A DNA stretch of 64,000 nt, from assembly GCA_040285745.1 (NCBI GenBank), contig JAUFOR010000003.1, forward strand, positions 806,001 to 870,000, in the 5' to 3' direction. Within the stretch, counting starts at the first letter, position 1. The number at the start of each line of letters is the position of its first letter. The notes beneath the pieces were generated by a model that made no database searches, had not been told where the DNA came from, and saw only the letters and a list, made by a program, of their open reading frames with translations. Origin of the DNA: Barthelona sp. PCE (Eukaryota; Metamonada: BaSk clade). The position numbers were made by a program, and so were the translations under genes. This document shows, one piece after another, positions 9,014-19,069 of this stretch.

Positions 9014-11722
9014 ATGTCTTTGGAGACTGTCGTGGAATATCTTATCGCCCACGATTTAAACATAACAGCTTTGGAATTATTATACGAGCTGCATGATTTG
9101 GGGCTTGACAACATTCAACTGCAGCAGCACATCGATAAACTATGTCAGAACCTACCACAATCAGCAAGGTCCCGATCAGTGTCGCTTTCTACCACAAACA
9201 GCGTTTTTCACGATATTTCATTATCTTTACGTATTCAGGAACTTGAGAAACAGTTGGCAGACAGTAAGCGGCGAGAATTGGAACTTGAGCACAAGCTGGA
9301 CCATTCAGTCTCGTCATTTATGGATATTGATATTGATACTGAAGATTCGGAAGAAACACTTATAGGAGCCATTTTTACGTATCTTCAGAAGCATAAACTC
9401 ACGCTCACGGCATTCCAGCTGCTCGAGGAGAAGGAAACTGTGGAGCCAACGAATGAAATTGATTTAGATGAGTTGATCATTGCCGCAAAACAAAAGGAAA
9501 CGGTTTTGGCCGAATATGAGATGCTTCAGCAGCAAATTGTGGAGGAATCACGTAAATCTGATCCAAGGAGTTCTCTTTATACAACCCACACGTCATCAAT
9601 TTCATTCAGGAAGGACCATATAATCTACATTGAGCGTGGGAAATCGCTTGCAGCAGAGTTCAAGAGGTTGCACGAGACAGAGACGAATCCATTGAGCGTC
9701 ATGTGTAATTATTCGGAGAACGTCATCTTCGTCACACTCTATTCCCTACTGCTTATTGATGACGAGGCAGACCCAGCGCTGGTCGAGCGTCTCAACGATA
9801 CACTCTTGCGTCAGTTGCAGAATGGTGGTCTGAATGATCCAGAGGTCAAGGAGCTCATTATGTTATTCTTGGGTCTCGCGACTGTTGATGTTTCTCGGTC
9901 ATTTATTCAAGTGCTCCTCGAGATCTTGCATATAGAGGAGGGTGTCAAATTTCTCATTGATATTTCGGATGCGCTTCACAATGCCTACTTTGATTTTTTC
10001 CCATTTTTATCTATTCTCATTGCTCTAGTTCCTGAGGCACCGGAAAAGGTTGTGTCGCACGTAGAAACGCTGTGTGCAGACTTTAGTGCTCACGACACAC
10101 CGTTCCCGAACCAGTACTTCACGTTGCTTGTTCAACTGCTCTTTGCGCTCATGCACATGGGTAACGGTCCCGAAGCAATACTGAACAATTTTTTTGAGGT
10201 TGATTTCAAGGATAAGAGTACATTCCTGCTCTCAAGACCTACCGTTGCGTTTGTGAGTCAATACATCAAGTTAACAGGAACGGTATCTCCTCTAGCATCA
10301 GTGAAGGAGCTTGCCCCAATTGCATTGTGCCTCAACTACCTCCGAAAATGCATCATGTTGTTGGTTATTCACCGAGGTGATGTTATAGTTGATCTTGATT
10401 GGATGCATTCAATACCCCCCAATGATTTGTTGTCTTTCGAACCGGTCATGCTTCTCGACAGTGAGGAGCTGCATGATTTCGCCGGGTATGTCAACGAGGA
10501 TGTACCCACCGAACTCTTTTCGTTGATGAGTTATAGCAATCAACTGCTGCCAGTTTTCTTTTTAACCCACGTTTCGTCGGTGTTTCAAGAGATGTTCACG
10601 AATCTCTATTCGTATGACCCAGCAATCATAAGCGTATTCCTGCGTATGCTGAAACTTCCAAAGTACCGATCTTTCTGCACACAAATTTTAATTCGCGCAA
10701 TCAAAACTTCAATTAAAGACCGATCCGCTTTCATCACAGCCATTGTGTCATCCATTGTATTCGAGGAAGATGGGTGGTGCCTGGACGACCTGGAGGGGTT
10801 CTGCCTCACTGTGAAGTTAATATGCAAGCCTTTAGGGTTTGATGTTTATGATTCATTTGTCAGTGGAAGTGTTGCAAAATTACAACAGGAAACATCAGTT
10901 GAGTGTCTAAAGGCCGCCGTCCGCGCGTTTTTGAATCTCACAGTGCATAATAGCAGTGATATTCGAGCGGTTGCCTGTCTTCTGATTGGGCACCTAATTG
11001 AGTTCATCGAATTTGAAACCATCAAGCAGGATATCCTCCCGACGCTCCTCTCCAACGCACAAAACTCACAGTCGACGAAGCTGCTGGAGAGCTGTGTGGC
11101 ATGTCTCACCGAAGTTGTCCGACATGTTAACTCGTCCGAGGTTTATATGTCGATCTACGACGCCTTGCGCTCCATAAAATTCACACCCGACGGGCACGTG
11201 GCGAGCCTCATGTGCTTCTTACTGCATCAGGTATTGTCGCACAACAGGAAACTGTTCGAGGTTATGTCGGATCCCCTTTTGCTGTGTTGCTTCGAGTGCT
11301 ACAACATGGAGGAGGCCGAGTTCTCCCCCCTCGTGAGGATGGTCAGCCAGCTGATGGAGGAGCCTCTTGATTGGATTGAGGTTGAGTTCGCCGAGCAGCT
11401 CTATGACCATGTTGTTGCAGTTAAGGACACGGTGAGCAAAGAAAAGCATGAGCAGAGCAGGAAGGTTCTGTCCAACTTTGGCAAGGCTGTCAAGCGGCGT
11501 AGAGATGCGAATAAGTCGTTTACAGATTTTTTCGGATTCAAGAAGAAGAAGGAGGAAGATCCTGTGGAGGAAGAACCTAAGCTTGAAATCGAAACTGAGG
11601 TTGCCGAGGACCCAGAAGACGGTACTATCCAGTTCGAAACAGTGCAGGAATTGCAGGCCAAAGAGGAGGAGGACGACGGCAGTTTGACGAACGCGTTCAA
11701 GTTTGTCAAATCCTTGTTGTAA
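9014..11722 (+). CDS. LisH and HEAT-repeat protein (RELCH-like)
   Basis: A 902-residue helical protein. Residues ~1-30 form a LisH motif (VEYLIAHDLNITALELLYEL). A coiled coil follows (~70-100), then a second LisH-like helix pair (IGAIFTYLQKHKLTLTAFQLLEE, ~115-140). The rest is a long alpha-solenoid resembling HEAT repeats, ending in a basic patch (KKKK) and an acidic tail. This order matches RELCH (KIAA1468), which links recycling endosomes to the trans-Golgi for cholesterol transfer; the assignment rests on architecture rather than strong sequence identity. It shares an 80-bp divergent promoter with IFT46 and ends 8 bp before the FEN1 stop. Confidence 0.6.
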   Translation: MSLETVVEYLIAHDLNITALELLYELHDLGLDNIQLQQHIDKLCQNLPQSARSRSVSLSTTNSVFHDISLSLRIQELEKQLADSKRRELELEHKLDHSVSSFMDIDIDTEDSEETLIGAIFTYLQKHKLTLTAFQLLEEKETVEPTNEIDLDELIIAAKQKETVLAEYEMLQQQIVEESRKSDPRSSLYTTHTSSISFRKDHIIYIERGKSLAAEFKRLHETETNPLSVMCNYSENVIFVTLYSLLLIDDEADPALVERLNDTLLRQLQNGGLNDPEVKELIMLFLGLATVDVSRSFIQVLLEILHIEEGVKFLIDISDALHNAYFDFFPFLSILIALVPEAPEKVVSHVETLCADFSAHDTPFPNQYFTLLVQLLFALMHMGNGPEAILNNFFEVDFKDKSTFLLSRPTVAFVSQYIKLTGTVSPLASVKELAPIALCLNYLRKCIMLLVIHRGDVIVDLDWMHSIPPNDLLSFEPVMLLDSEELHDFAGYVNEDVPTELFSLMSYSNQLLPVFFLTHVSSVFQEMFTNLYSYDPAIISVFLRMLKLPKYRSFCTQILIRAIKTSIKDRSAFITAIVSSIVFEEDGWCLDDLEGFCLTVKLICKPLGFDVYDSFVSGSVAKLQQETSVECLKAAVRAFLNLTVHNSSDIRAVACLLIGHLIEFIEFETIKQDILPTLLSNAQNSQSTKLLESCVACLTEVVRHVNSSEVYMSIYDALRSIKFTPDGHVASLMCFLLHQVLSHNRKLFEVMSDPLLLCCFECYNMEEAEFSPLVRMVSQLMEEPLDWIEVEFAEQLYDHVVAVKDTVSKEKHEQSRKVLSNFGKAVKRRRDANKSFTDFFGFKKKKEEDPVEEEPKLEIETEVAEDPEDGTIQFETVQELQAKEEEDDGSLTNAFKFVKSLL

Positions 11723-11728
11723 CAGTTT

Positions 11729-11735
11729 ATTTACT
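11729..11735 (-). terminator. Probable poly(A) signal AGTAAAT
   Basis: AGTAAAT on the minus strand overlaps the TAA stop of FEN1 and reaches into the 8-bp gap to the convergent gene. Confidence 0.5.
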
Positions 11736-12843
11736 TGGTCCTCTGCTTTTTCGCACCCGAAGCACCCGATGTGCGCTTCTTAGAATCCTTTCTAGGGACA
11801 GGCTTGAAAAAAGAATCTATCCTGCTCTGGCGCTTGTGCTTTTTTGTTTTCTTTAAGCGCTCAATGGCTGACAACACGCGCTGCTCACTGAACGAGTTCT
11901 CTTCTACTAAGAATTTGAGGAGCCCTTTCTCTTTGGGACGTTTCCAGCTAAACTTTGGAATATTTTCACATTTAATAACATCTGGATCGTGGAACAGCCT
12001 GCGTGCCTCCTCAAACGGGTAGAAATCAGGTAGATTCTTTCTGTGTCGTTCAGGTAAATTTTGTAAAACGCCCTCCAAGCTACCGTGCTCCTTCATTAAT
12101 TTATACGCTGTTTCAACGCCAAGTCCCTTGATTCTGGGAATATAGTCGCACCCAAACATGATACACATGTCAACAAACTGTTCTGGGGTGAGTTCCAATT
12201 CGCTGAGTATAACATCCATTCTGTACTCTAACAACTTCCTCTTTGAAGAGTCCTTTTGGCCCATATTACGCAGCAAAGTGGGAATTCCATAGCACAGGGA
12301 GTCCATGTCATTGCTTGCCATTGCAAAAACACGGCCACCCTTAACGAGTTCTGCGCACTGAGCCTCTGCCTCTGACGGTGATCTTATTGTGGGAATACCC
12401 ATGAGATTGAGGAGCTTGAAGCAGTCGTCGGCCATGTTATGCTTCATTGATGCGGTTCTCTTCTCCTGCTTTTCCATCTCCTCCACGTTACCCTCTTCTC
12501 GTGCTTCAGCAGCCTTTTCAGTAGCCTCTGTACGGCGTTCACGTCTCTTGTCGAGCTCCTGACGCTTGAGCTCAGGGGCCTTTCCATCAAAAACGTAAAC
12601 AACCTTGATGCCTTTCTCCATCAAATGAATAGTTCTGCTGAGTAAACCCTGAATATGTGATGTTACATCGCCGTCCTTGTTGCGCAGAACGTCTCCGCCC
12701 TGGCGTACGGCGAATAAGAATTGATAAATGAACACAGAGATATCGATTGCGATAACTCGTGAAAAGAATTGTTCCCTCTCCACTTCTACAACTCCCTCTG
12801 GTACGTGCTTCTTTAAAAAAGGCGTTAGTCCCTCAATTCCCAT
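11731..12843 (-). CDS. FEN1: Flap endonuclease 1
   Basis: A 370-residue structure-specific nuclease that removes 5' flaps during Okazaki-fragment maturation and base excision repair. MGIEGLTPFL begins the N domain with the free N-terminal Gly. The metal ligands are present in IDISVFIYQF, YVFDGK, SEAEAQCAEL, NDMDSL and GCDYIPRIKGLG. The XPG-N, XPG-I and helix-hairpin-helix regions follow in order. QSRIDSFFKP near residue 340 is a PCNA-interacting box, followed by a basic tail. One oddity: the usual EDMD is NDMD, so the acidic residue before the catalytic pair is Asn, while the two Asp remain. Length and start ATG at 12843 match the family. Confidence 0.96.
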   Translation of the reverse strand: MGIEGLTPFLKKHVPEGVVEVEREQFFSRVIAIDISVFIYQFLFAVRQGGDVLRNKDGDVTSHIQGLLSRTIHLMEKGIKVVYVFDGKAPELKRQELDKRRERRTEATEKAAEAREEGNVEEMEKQEKRTASMKHNMADDCFKLLNLMGIPTIRSPSEAEAQCAELVKGGRVFAMASNDMDSLCYGIPTLLRNMGQKDSSKRKLLEYRMDVILSELELTPEQFVDMCIMFGCDYIPRIKGLGVETAYKLMKEHGSLEGVLQNLPERHRKNLPDFYPFEEARRLFHDPDVIKCENIPKFSWKRPKEKGLLKFLVEENSFSEQRVLSAIERLKKTKKHKRQSRIDSFFKPVPRKDSKKRTSGASGAKKQRTK

Positions 12844-13032
12844 ATTAAAATGTCAATAAATTTGAAAAAGAGAAAAGAAATTGTAAAGTATGTGTTGTTT
12901 ATGCATAAATCTAATCAACCGCTTTAGTGTGTGGGTATCTATGGACTAACAACGTGGTATACGACAGAAATTGAAGTATATCCATTCAACCCGTGTTAAA
13001 CAGTTTATTCTTCCATTTATTTCGTTCCACGA

Positions 13033-13491
13033 ATGAAAGTTCTCTTACTATTGATACTTTGCCTTACCATATCCTTTGCTCAGGAACAACTTCCCAGATG
13101 CTACTCTAAGGACGGCACCCACAATTTTATGATGCTCCCGCAGCCAATTGCGACCATCAAGACCACTATCATCAGTGACATCAAGCTGCGCCTCCTTGCA
13201 TGGGAGTCGAAGACATCATATTCTTCATTCCAGGTTGGTGTTGCGTATAAGGGTATTGAGGTCTCATATGGACAAAGCAAATCAGGCACGCTGACTATTG
13301 GTGACGATGACTCATTTCAGATTGGTGAGATCTCTTCAGACGGGTTTGTTACAATTTACGGTCTTTGGTGTATGCAGTGCGGATTAACTACGACGATGGG
13401 AACCGAGCTTCTTCCTGAGCTCGAGGAGTTCTTCGGTGCCCACGAGGTTACCCGTATTTTGGACGCTTTTCTTGAGAAGGCCAAGCATTAA
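13033..13491 (+). CDS. Small secreted protein, unknown function
   Basis: A 152-residue protein with a clear signal peptide: MK, a leucine-rich core (VLLLLILCLTISFA), then a likely cut before QEQLP. The mature part is mixed alpha/beta. FQVGVAYKGIEVSYGQ vaguely recalls the strand pair of PPPDE (DeSI) peptidases, but the catalytic His and the NCN Cys of that family are absent, so I do not assign it. Two Cys lie in WCMQCG. It may act in the secretory pathway or outside the cell. The gene converges on Sec10 with 29 bp between stops. Confidence 0.7.
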   Translation: MKVLLLLILCLTISFAQEQLPRCYSKDGTHNFMMLPQPIATIKTTIISDIKLRLLAWESKTSYSSFQVGVAYKGIEVSYGQSKSGTLTIGDDDSFQIGEISSDGFVTIYGLWCMQCGLTTTMGTELLPELEEFFGAHEVTRILDAFLEKAKH

Positions 13492-13503
13492 AGCGTAAAG
13501 TAA

Positions 13504-13510
13504 AGTAAAT
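13504..13510 (+). terminator. Probable poly(A) signal AGTAAAT
   Basis: AGTAAAT begins 13 nt after the stop of the small secreted protein gene. Confidence 0.45.
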
Positions 13511-13520
13511 ATATTTTTGT

Positions 13521-16049
13521 TTATTCTTTCGCCAAGAGCAACACGTTCTCCTCAACTAGGTGGTAATCTATGTGCGCCTTCATCACCTCAACGATCTTCT
13601 GTCGGTTCATACCCTCCTTAATAGCAGCAGATGCACTGAAAATAGACTGTTCACGCTGGAAAGAAAACATTTTGGTGACACTTAGCATTCTTGTTATAAT
13701 CTCGTCCACTCCGGAGATGCGCAGGTTCTTGAACTCCGCGACAAACCCGTTGATATGGAAAGCCAGTCGCATGCCTCCTGTGATAGAAATCAAAATTTTC
13801 TTCTTGGCGTTCGTTATCAAGGCGTCGTAGAGCAATGTCTCAAACGTCTTGAGTAGGTTGGTCTGGAAGGAAATTCTGGTCTCATCGGATAGGCCACGCA
13901 AGGGCTGCATCACCTTTGGGAGCACAACCCTGAACTCATCAAACATTGGGCTGTCAAGGCTCATGAACTTGTTCTGTAAGGACGACGAAGACTCGACGTT
14001 ATACATTCGCAGTACCTTTTCACTTCTACTGAACTCAACCTCGTTGTAATCCTCACACAGATACATTGTACTAAAAATATAGCCCATATGGGCTGAGATT
14101 TGCTTATGATGGTTGTTCAACAGCCCCTCCACGATGCCCTCAATGGACGGGACTATGTCAAGGATCTGGGACTGGATGAATTTCATTATATGGTCCGAGG
14201 CGATGTGTCTCAGCTCAAACGCGCAGTAACAGTATATTGTGAGTGCACAATCCGAGCACATGTTTGCGTATCTGCATGCCCGCTCGAATAGCTTCGCGTC
14301 AAATACCCCGTGTGAAGTCTGCCTTGAGTATTCCAGATCCGTCGCATATCCCCTAATACTCTTTTCCATCTCCGAGAAGCTTAAGCCAATGACGGATTTC
14401 ACCTTGTTTCGCATGTCAGGGATCGTCTTATCAAACATACAGAACAGTCTGATGACCACAAGGTGATATAAGAAGTAGAAGATATTGAATCCGCTGTCAT
14501 CCGATGGATGTTCTCCCCAGAACCCAACAATGCTCTCTTCGTACACTAAACCATGATCGTATATACGCTCCATCTCCTTCGAAAGTAGAGGTGCAAGCTC
14601 ATAGATTGAGAAAAAATCCTTGTAGTTGCCAAAGCATATTGTATGAATGATTTCATCGAACGTTGTCGACAAAGAGAGACGCAGCGCACGGGCCAAATCA
14701 CCCGCAAAGTCAGGGCGTGTGACAGTTCTGTTCTTTGTTGTTGAAACAAAATTTCTCCAGATACTGTTGAGTGTGTCGCTCAGCTTTTTGACTGAGAATA
14801 CATAATAGTGCATGAACAGGGTATTGGATGTCTTCTTGACATCCTCTAGGAAAGAAACGAGCTTCTCTTGTATCCTGTATGTGATTTTCGTCACCAGATC
14901 AGCGATGATGTACTCAATTCCATCAACAAATACTTCATGAATAATTGTCGACGAAGAGCTGATGAAATCGGCTAGCTTCGAGTATACCAGGCCGACCTTA
15001 GCACATGGGACGAAGTTTTCAAAGTATCGCGTGGGGTTGATACCCTCTGCATTTGTTTGATCAAACTTGAGTTTGACAGTCTTCATAAAGTGGTCAACAA
15101 GAATTGTAAGTGCGATTTGGGCCATGTTTGTGTCTGCCCTGTCAGCAAAAGTTGCAATCAAAACATTGCACTCATGGTAAACTTCGTAATCATCCTCGTT
15201 AACACGGTTCTCAACGATGCTTTCCAGCAAGAACTTAAACCTGTCGACCAGCTGCTTCGTACTCTTTGTAAACACGTTGAGAACAATGTCACGTAAAACC
15301 TCAAGAGATGCATGATTCGGCTTTCCCTCCGCCTTTGTCGTCAAATCCATAACAACAGTGTGTAGTCTCTGAAGAATGCTCTGGCAGTGCGGTAGGCCGG
15401 GGATTTCAAAGCTGTCCATGGGTATGGGATCGAGGCTGGTGTATAGCTCGATAAGATACTGTTCATGATTGATTTCTGCAGTTTCATTGTCGTAGGAGGA
15501 AGCAAGGAAAAGATTCATGTGCTGTAGGAGCTCAACAGAGTCCCTCAGCACAGCGCCCTCGTACGTAAGACGTTCAAGCTTCACACCAACGTTCATGCTA
15601 CTTGTTGAAAGGTGGGATACACTCGTTTGCAGAGCTTCCACATCCGGTGTCATTGCCTCAAGGGCATCCTTCAGTCTGTACCGGGTGTCCTCAAGAGCAA
15701 AGTCCTGGTCCTCAATATTCTCTTCTTCCGTCTCAATTTCGATCTGCATCTGTTGTTTCAAGCGACGAAGATGGCCAGCCAGATCGGAGAACATCTCGCT
15801 GTAGTTGGTCAGCTCTACGCCTACAGCTAGTGGGTTATCTTCATCCATATCATTGTTGTAATTACGTGCAAGACGTCTATATATTTTTCCGTAGCTATTT
15901 GTAACCCTATCAACGAAATTTTCGGGTACATAGCCTTCTTTAAAGAAGCTTGAAACGCTAAAGGGCCCCTCGTACGTCTGTCCACTGGGAAAGCGGTGTG
16001 ACTTGAAAGACTGTTTCAAAGGGTCTATTGCCTTCGAACGCCTGCTCAT
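13521..16049 (-). CDS. Exocyst subunit Sec10/EXOC5-like
   Basis: An 842-residue helical protein. The N-terminal part (PFSVSSFFKEGYVPENFVDRV) and the coiled coil at ~85-190 that runs into VGVKLERLTYEGAVLRDSVELLQHMNLFL resemble the Sec10 coiled coil with its conserved LGDQLEGVNTPRQRAVEAQ-like segment. The remainder is a CATCHR-type helical rod, with ITGGMRLAFHINGFVAEF near the C-terminus matching the Sec10 GGM region. Sec10 is one of eight exocyst subunits that tether secretory vesicles to the plasma membrane. Similarity is moderate, and another CATCHR tether is possible. Start ATG at 16049. Confidence 0.65.
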   Translation of the reverse strand: MSRRSKAIDPLKQSFKSHRFPSGQTYEGPFSVSSFFKEGYVPENFVDRVTNSYGKIYRRLARNYNNDMDEDNPLAVGVELTNYSEMFSDLAGHLRRLKQQMQIEIETEEENIEDQDFALEDTRYRLKDALEAMTPDVEALQTSVSHLSTSSMNVGVKLERLTYEGAVLRDSVELLQHMNLFLASSYDNETAEINHEQYLIELYTSLDPIPMDSFEIPGLPHCQSILQRLHTVVMDLTTKAEGKPNHASLEVLRDIVLNVFTKSTKQLVDRFKFLLESIVENRVNEDDYEVYHECNVLIATFADRADTNMAQIALTILVDHFMKTVKLKFDQTNAEGINPTRYFENFVPCAKVGLVYSKLADFISSSSTIIHEVFVDGIEYIIADLVTKITYRIQEKLVSFLEDVKKTSNTLFMHYYVFSVKKLSDTLNSIWRNFVSTTKNRTVTRPDFAGDLARALRLSLSTTFDEIIHTICFGNYKDFFSIYELAPLLSKEMERIYDHGLVYEESIVGFWGEHPSDDSGFNIFYFLYHLVVIRLFCMFDKTIPDMRNKVKSVIGLSFSEMEKSIRGYATDLEYSRQTSHGVFDAKLFERACRYANMCSDCALTIYCYCAFELRHIASDHIMKFIQSQILDIVPSIEGIVEGLLNNHHKQISAHMGYIFSTMYLCEDYNEVEFSRSEKVLRMYNVESSSSLQNKFMSLDSPMFDEFRVVLPKVMQPLRGLSDETRISFQTNLLKTFETLLYDALITNAKKKILISITGGMRLAFHINGFVAEFKNLRISGVDEIITRMLSVTKMFSFQREQSIFSASAAIKEGMNRQKIVEVMKAHIDYHLVEENVLLLAKE

Positions 16050-16266
16050 GTTGCCCGATGTTAAGTTATGAAAAGGAAATTAAAAGAAAAACAAAACTTC
16101 TAGAAAATTTGAGTACTATTTGATTATTAAGCTTTTAAGCGTGTTACTAAAGGCCATATTGACCAACTCGTGCGGAGACTAACAGATCAGAATTCATTCG
16201 GGTGAAATAATGAGCTTATTATAAGAGATTTACAAAGTTGCCACTTACAGCTATATAACACAAATA

Positions 16267-17913
16267 CTACACAGGAGAATCATCCTTAATCGTATGGTCG
16301 ATACCCTCCTTCAAATCAGGACGTAGTTTTAGTGTGACTGCTTCAGTTGAATCCAAACTCAAAGCACCAGCTGGTTTATGGATTCTAGTATCAAAACGAT
16401 TGCTTTCATCGATTTCCACACGTCCACAGTAATATCCAATCGCCATGAGAATGGTCATTCCCAACCAAATGAAGCACAAAAGACTTGTGATATAAATAGC
16501 TGTGTGTTCTTTAAAATACTCTTCATTGGAATACATGTTGAACAGTGACACACAACAGGACACCACAGACCACACAATGGTGTCCCCACCATTACCTTCT
16601 GAACTGGATTTTAAAAATGAACACCCTAACAATCCAAGACAAATTTTCCATATGCAATATAAGTTTAGAGGATATTCAATGAATGTATTGTCGTTTCCAT
16701 CCAAGTACATGTATACAAGCGGAACCATCGCCTCAATAAATGAAGAACAAGCTCCAAAAATGTAAGTACCATACAAAAACTGACTCTTACGGAATGTACG
16801 TTTCACCTCAATGAGACGTTCCCAGAAAATGATAAACATCATCACCAATGACACTATATAGCCGATGGGTAGCCATCTGTCGAGAACTGGTAAGTGACTG
16901 AAGAAAAGAAAAGTACTTGTTATGGTAAAAAGAAAGAAAACTGAGCCATAAAACGTTTCATACTTCTCCAAGACACCAAACTTAGCGGTAAACGCGAATG
17001 GAAAAGTGAAATATACAGAAATAGCAAGAAGAATGTACACTTGCAAATCGTTTTCTTGATCAACGAATTTCCAAATGCTAACACCAATAAAAGCCAAAAC
17101 AAGAACTGTGAGCAAGTTTTCCCAGCCCCCCATATTGATACCATATCTTAACAACCATCTTGGAAGACTGCTATGCCGTTGAATACTTTCAAATGTTTCT
17201 TCCTTTGTCCACTCAACAGGCTCGCTCATGTTGAGGAAGCACGGGTCCTGATTGATCACTCTCAGCTCCTTATCAATATTGAGTTGTGAGGCTAAAAGGT
17301 TCATAAATCGAGTCGATAAAAAACTGTCCTGGTCTTCATCATCAATGTTGAATAAAATTTTTCTGTTCTCTTTCTTGGTACGGCATACACCTAGTATGAT
17401 CTCAAATGCTGGCGTATCGTCAATTCTACGTATTTCATCTGCATTCTTTAACTCATTATGCATCTCAGTAAAATAAACAAGATCTACACTGTTCTCATAC
17501 AATATTTCCATTTCTATGAGCTTCATTACGTCGCTTGCAGTGCCAAACACTACGGAACTTCCTTCTATATATGAAGTTAAGAACTGATTGTGCGCTAGTA
17601 CAGCAGTCATGTTCAAACTGTATAGAGATTGTTCCCAGCGTTTGAATAGCTCCTCAGCCTGTTGTACGTGTGGAGTGATGAACACGGAAACCAAGTTGCG
17701 CTTTTTGAACAGGCGATACAAACCTGATAAAATAATTATGTCGTGATTATTTTGAACTTGTGATACAGATACTACGGTATCTTCTTCTGTACTTGCTACA
17801 TAATTGATTACCTCAAGTTCGAATTTGGTCATTTCTACACTACCCATGCATGAAGATTCCAAGAATTGATCTGGAAATTGCAAATCAGCGATACATTGAA
17901 TTTCTTCTGTCAT
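16267..17913 (-). CDS. Membrane protein with degenerate helicase-like N-terminal domain
   Basis: A 548-residue protein with two parts. Residues ~30-240 look like the first RecA lobe of a DEAD/DEAH helicase that has lost its catalytic residues: LVSVFITPHVQQAEELFKRW fits motif Ia, VVFGTASDVMKL fits motif Ib, and VDLVYFTEMHNE sits where VDLVVLDEAH would be. No GKT P-loop is visible. Residues ~265-494 contain about eight hydrophobic helices (near 265, 291, 322, 347, 380, 415, 445 and 470). The C-terminal ~50 residues are polar. I start at ATG 17913; the longer frame begins with TTG. I know no family with this architecture. The gene is intact and flanked by ordinary housekeeping genes. Confidence 0.6.
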   Translation of the reverse strand: MTEEIQCIADLQFPDQFLESSCMGSVEMTKFELEVINYVASTEEDTVVSVSQVQNNHDIIILSGLYRLFKKRNLVSVFITPHVQQAEELFKRWEQSLYSLNMTAVLAHNQFLTSYIEGSSVVFGTASDVMKLIEMEILYENSVDLVYFTEMHNELKNADEIRRIDDTPAFEIILGVCRTKKENRKILFNIDDEDQDSFLSTRFMNLLASQLNIDKELRVINQDPCFLNMSEPVEWTKEETFESIQRHSSLPRWLLRYGINMGGWENLLTVLVLAFIGVSIWKFVDQENDLQVYILLAISVYFTFPFAFTAKFGVLEKYETFYGSVFFLFTITSTFLFFSHLPVLDRWLPIGYIVSLVMMFIIFWERLIEVKRTFRKSQFLYGTYIFGACSSFIEAMVPLVYMYLDGNDNTFIEYPLNLYCIWKICLGLLGCSFLKSSSEGNGGDTIVWSVVSCCVSLFNMYSNEEYFKEHTAIYITSLLCFIWLGMTILMAIGYYCGRVEIDESNRFDTRIHKPAGALSLDSTEAVTLKLRPDLKEGIDHTIKDDSPV

Positions 17914-18283
17914 ATCTGCTTGTTTTTTGCTATAATACCCTGCCTTATTGACCAATAAAAGCCCGTTTTCTTAAAATGGGTTAGAAAATTTTTAACAGGA
18001 AAATGATTTTTGAACACGATTTATTGCCTTTTGTTATCTTAAGTCTACGGGTTGATGGTGAATATTTACATTTTTGAGTAGCACTAATCTATAATGGTGT
18101 AAGTAAAGAACCTGCGTGATTTGAATCAGTTTCAATAATTGAAAAATGTTCCTTTATTATTCTGATATTTATAAAGCTTCGATAAACCTTAATTAAGTAG
18201 TTATTGTCAAATGGAAAATCAAATGAAGCGAAAAAAACAAAAATGCACTCTCTTGTTTATTATTAATGCATAATTATGTGTCT
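17914..18283. other. Intergenic, 370 bp
   Basis: AT-rich sequence between the start of the helicase-like membrane protein and the 3' end of eEF1B. A CCAAT (minus strand ATTGG) and TATAAT-like bases near 17930-17960 could belong to the promoter of the former. I see no coding potential. Confidence 0.6.
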
Positions 18284-18685
18284 CTAGGCCTTGTTGAAGG
18301 AAGTGATCTCAGCAGAAGAGATCTTCTCATGGGCAACCAAAGCATCAACGATATCATCAGTGGAAGCTTCTTCATCCTGAATCTTGAAGACAAGGATGAG
18401 CTTCTTAAGACCGAAGACGAAGGGCTGTACCTGTTCACCAGTGATTTCAACAACACCGGGGCAAGCAGCAACGATTTCCTTGGCGGCTTCAACAACTTCC
18501 TCAATGGGGATCTCAGCCTCAGGGAGAACCTGCATACCGACGTTAGAGAAGGCAGTAGTATCCTTAGCGGCGTTCTTCTCATCAATCTTCTCTTGAGCAA
18601 GTCTAGCACGTTCCTCAAGCTGACGCTCCCATTCACTACCCTGGGAGTCAGAGGCGAAACAATCAAAGTCGGATTCACTGGACAT
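18284..18685 (-). CDS. Elongation factor 1-beta family (eEF1B) guanine-exchange subunit
   Basis: A 133-residue protein that reloads eEF1A with GTP during translation elongation. The C-terminal ~85 residues are the EF1-GNE domain: FGLKKLILVFKIQDEEASTDDIVDAL and the closing SAEITSFNKA correspond to the family ending VAAFNKI. The N-terminal ~35 residues (ESDFDCFASDS, then a helix with repeated Glu and Arg) correspond to the acidic linker found before this domain. The N-terminal GST-like domain of longer eEF1B proteins is absent, so this is a minimal form. Long open frames on the other strand and in frame +1 come from its codon bias. Start ATG at 18685. Confidence 0.9.
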   Translation of the reverse strand: MSSESDFDCFASDSQGSEWERQLEERARLAQEKIDEKNAAKDTTAFSNVGMQVLPEAEIPIEEVVEAAKEIVAACPGVVEITGEQVQPFVFGLKKLILVFKIQDEEASTDDIVDALVAHEKISSAEITSFNKA

Positions 18686-19069
18686 TATAAGTTAGAATAA
18701 GCTAAAGAAAAGCAAAAGAAGAAAGTTTGCAAAGTATTGTGATTTTACTTGTTCAACCAATGTGACGGAATTTAATAAAGGTTTAAAGCTCATTTACTTG
18801 AACAAAATCTTGAAAGGAACATTTACTGTGAGTAAAAATTCGAAATACCTAATTCTTATTGTTAAAACAGATTCCCTTTGGTTAACGGACTTTAATAAGA
18901 CATTTGCGCCATGTGGTGGAATATTCAGTATATAATATAATGTATAGAATGTTTTTCGGATAGAATGTTTTTTTCTGACAGAAATGATAGTTTTGCTGGA
19001 TATTCCAGATAGTTAAGGTGTTATGTAGCTGTTATTCATACAGCATAATTGCTACAAACGATTTTCACC
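18686..19069. other. Divergent intergenic region before H2B copy 1
   Basis: 384 bp of AT-rich sequence between eEF1B (minus) and the GC-rich H2B repeat. A purine-rich block just upstream of eEF1B (18701-18727) resembles the element before eS8 and uS13. ATAGAATGTTTTT occurs twice near 18944-18972. No gene is visible. Confidence 0.6.

Noticed and set aside
18266-18700. Two further long ORFs over eEF1B (plus strand and another minus frame)
   Set aside because: Only the 18284-18685 frame matches a known family; the others are shadows.
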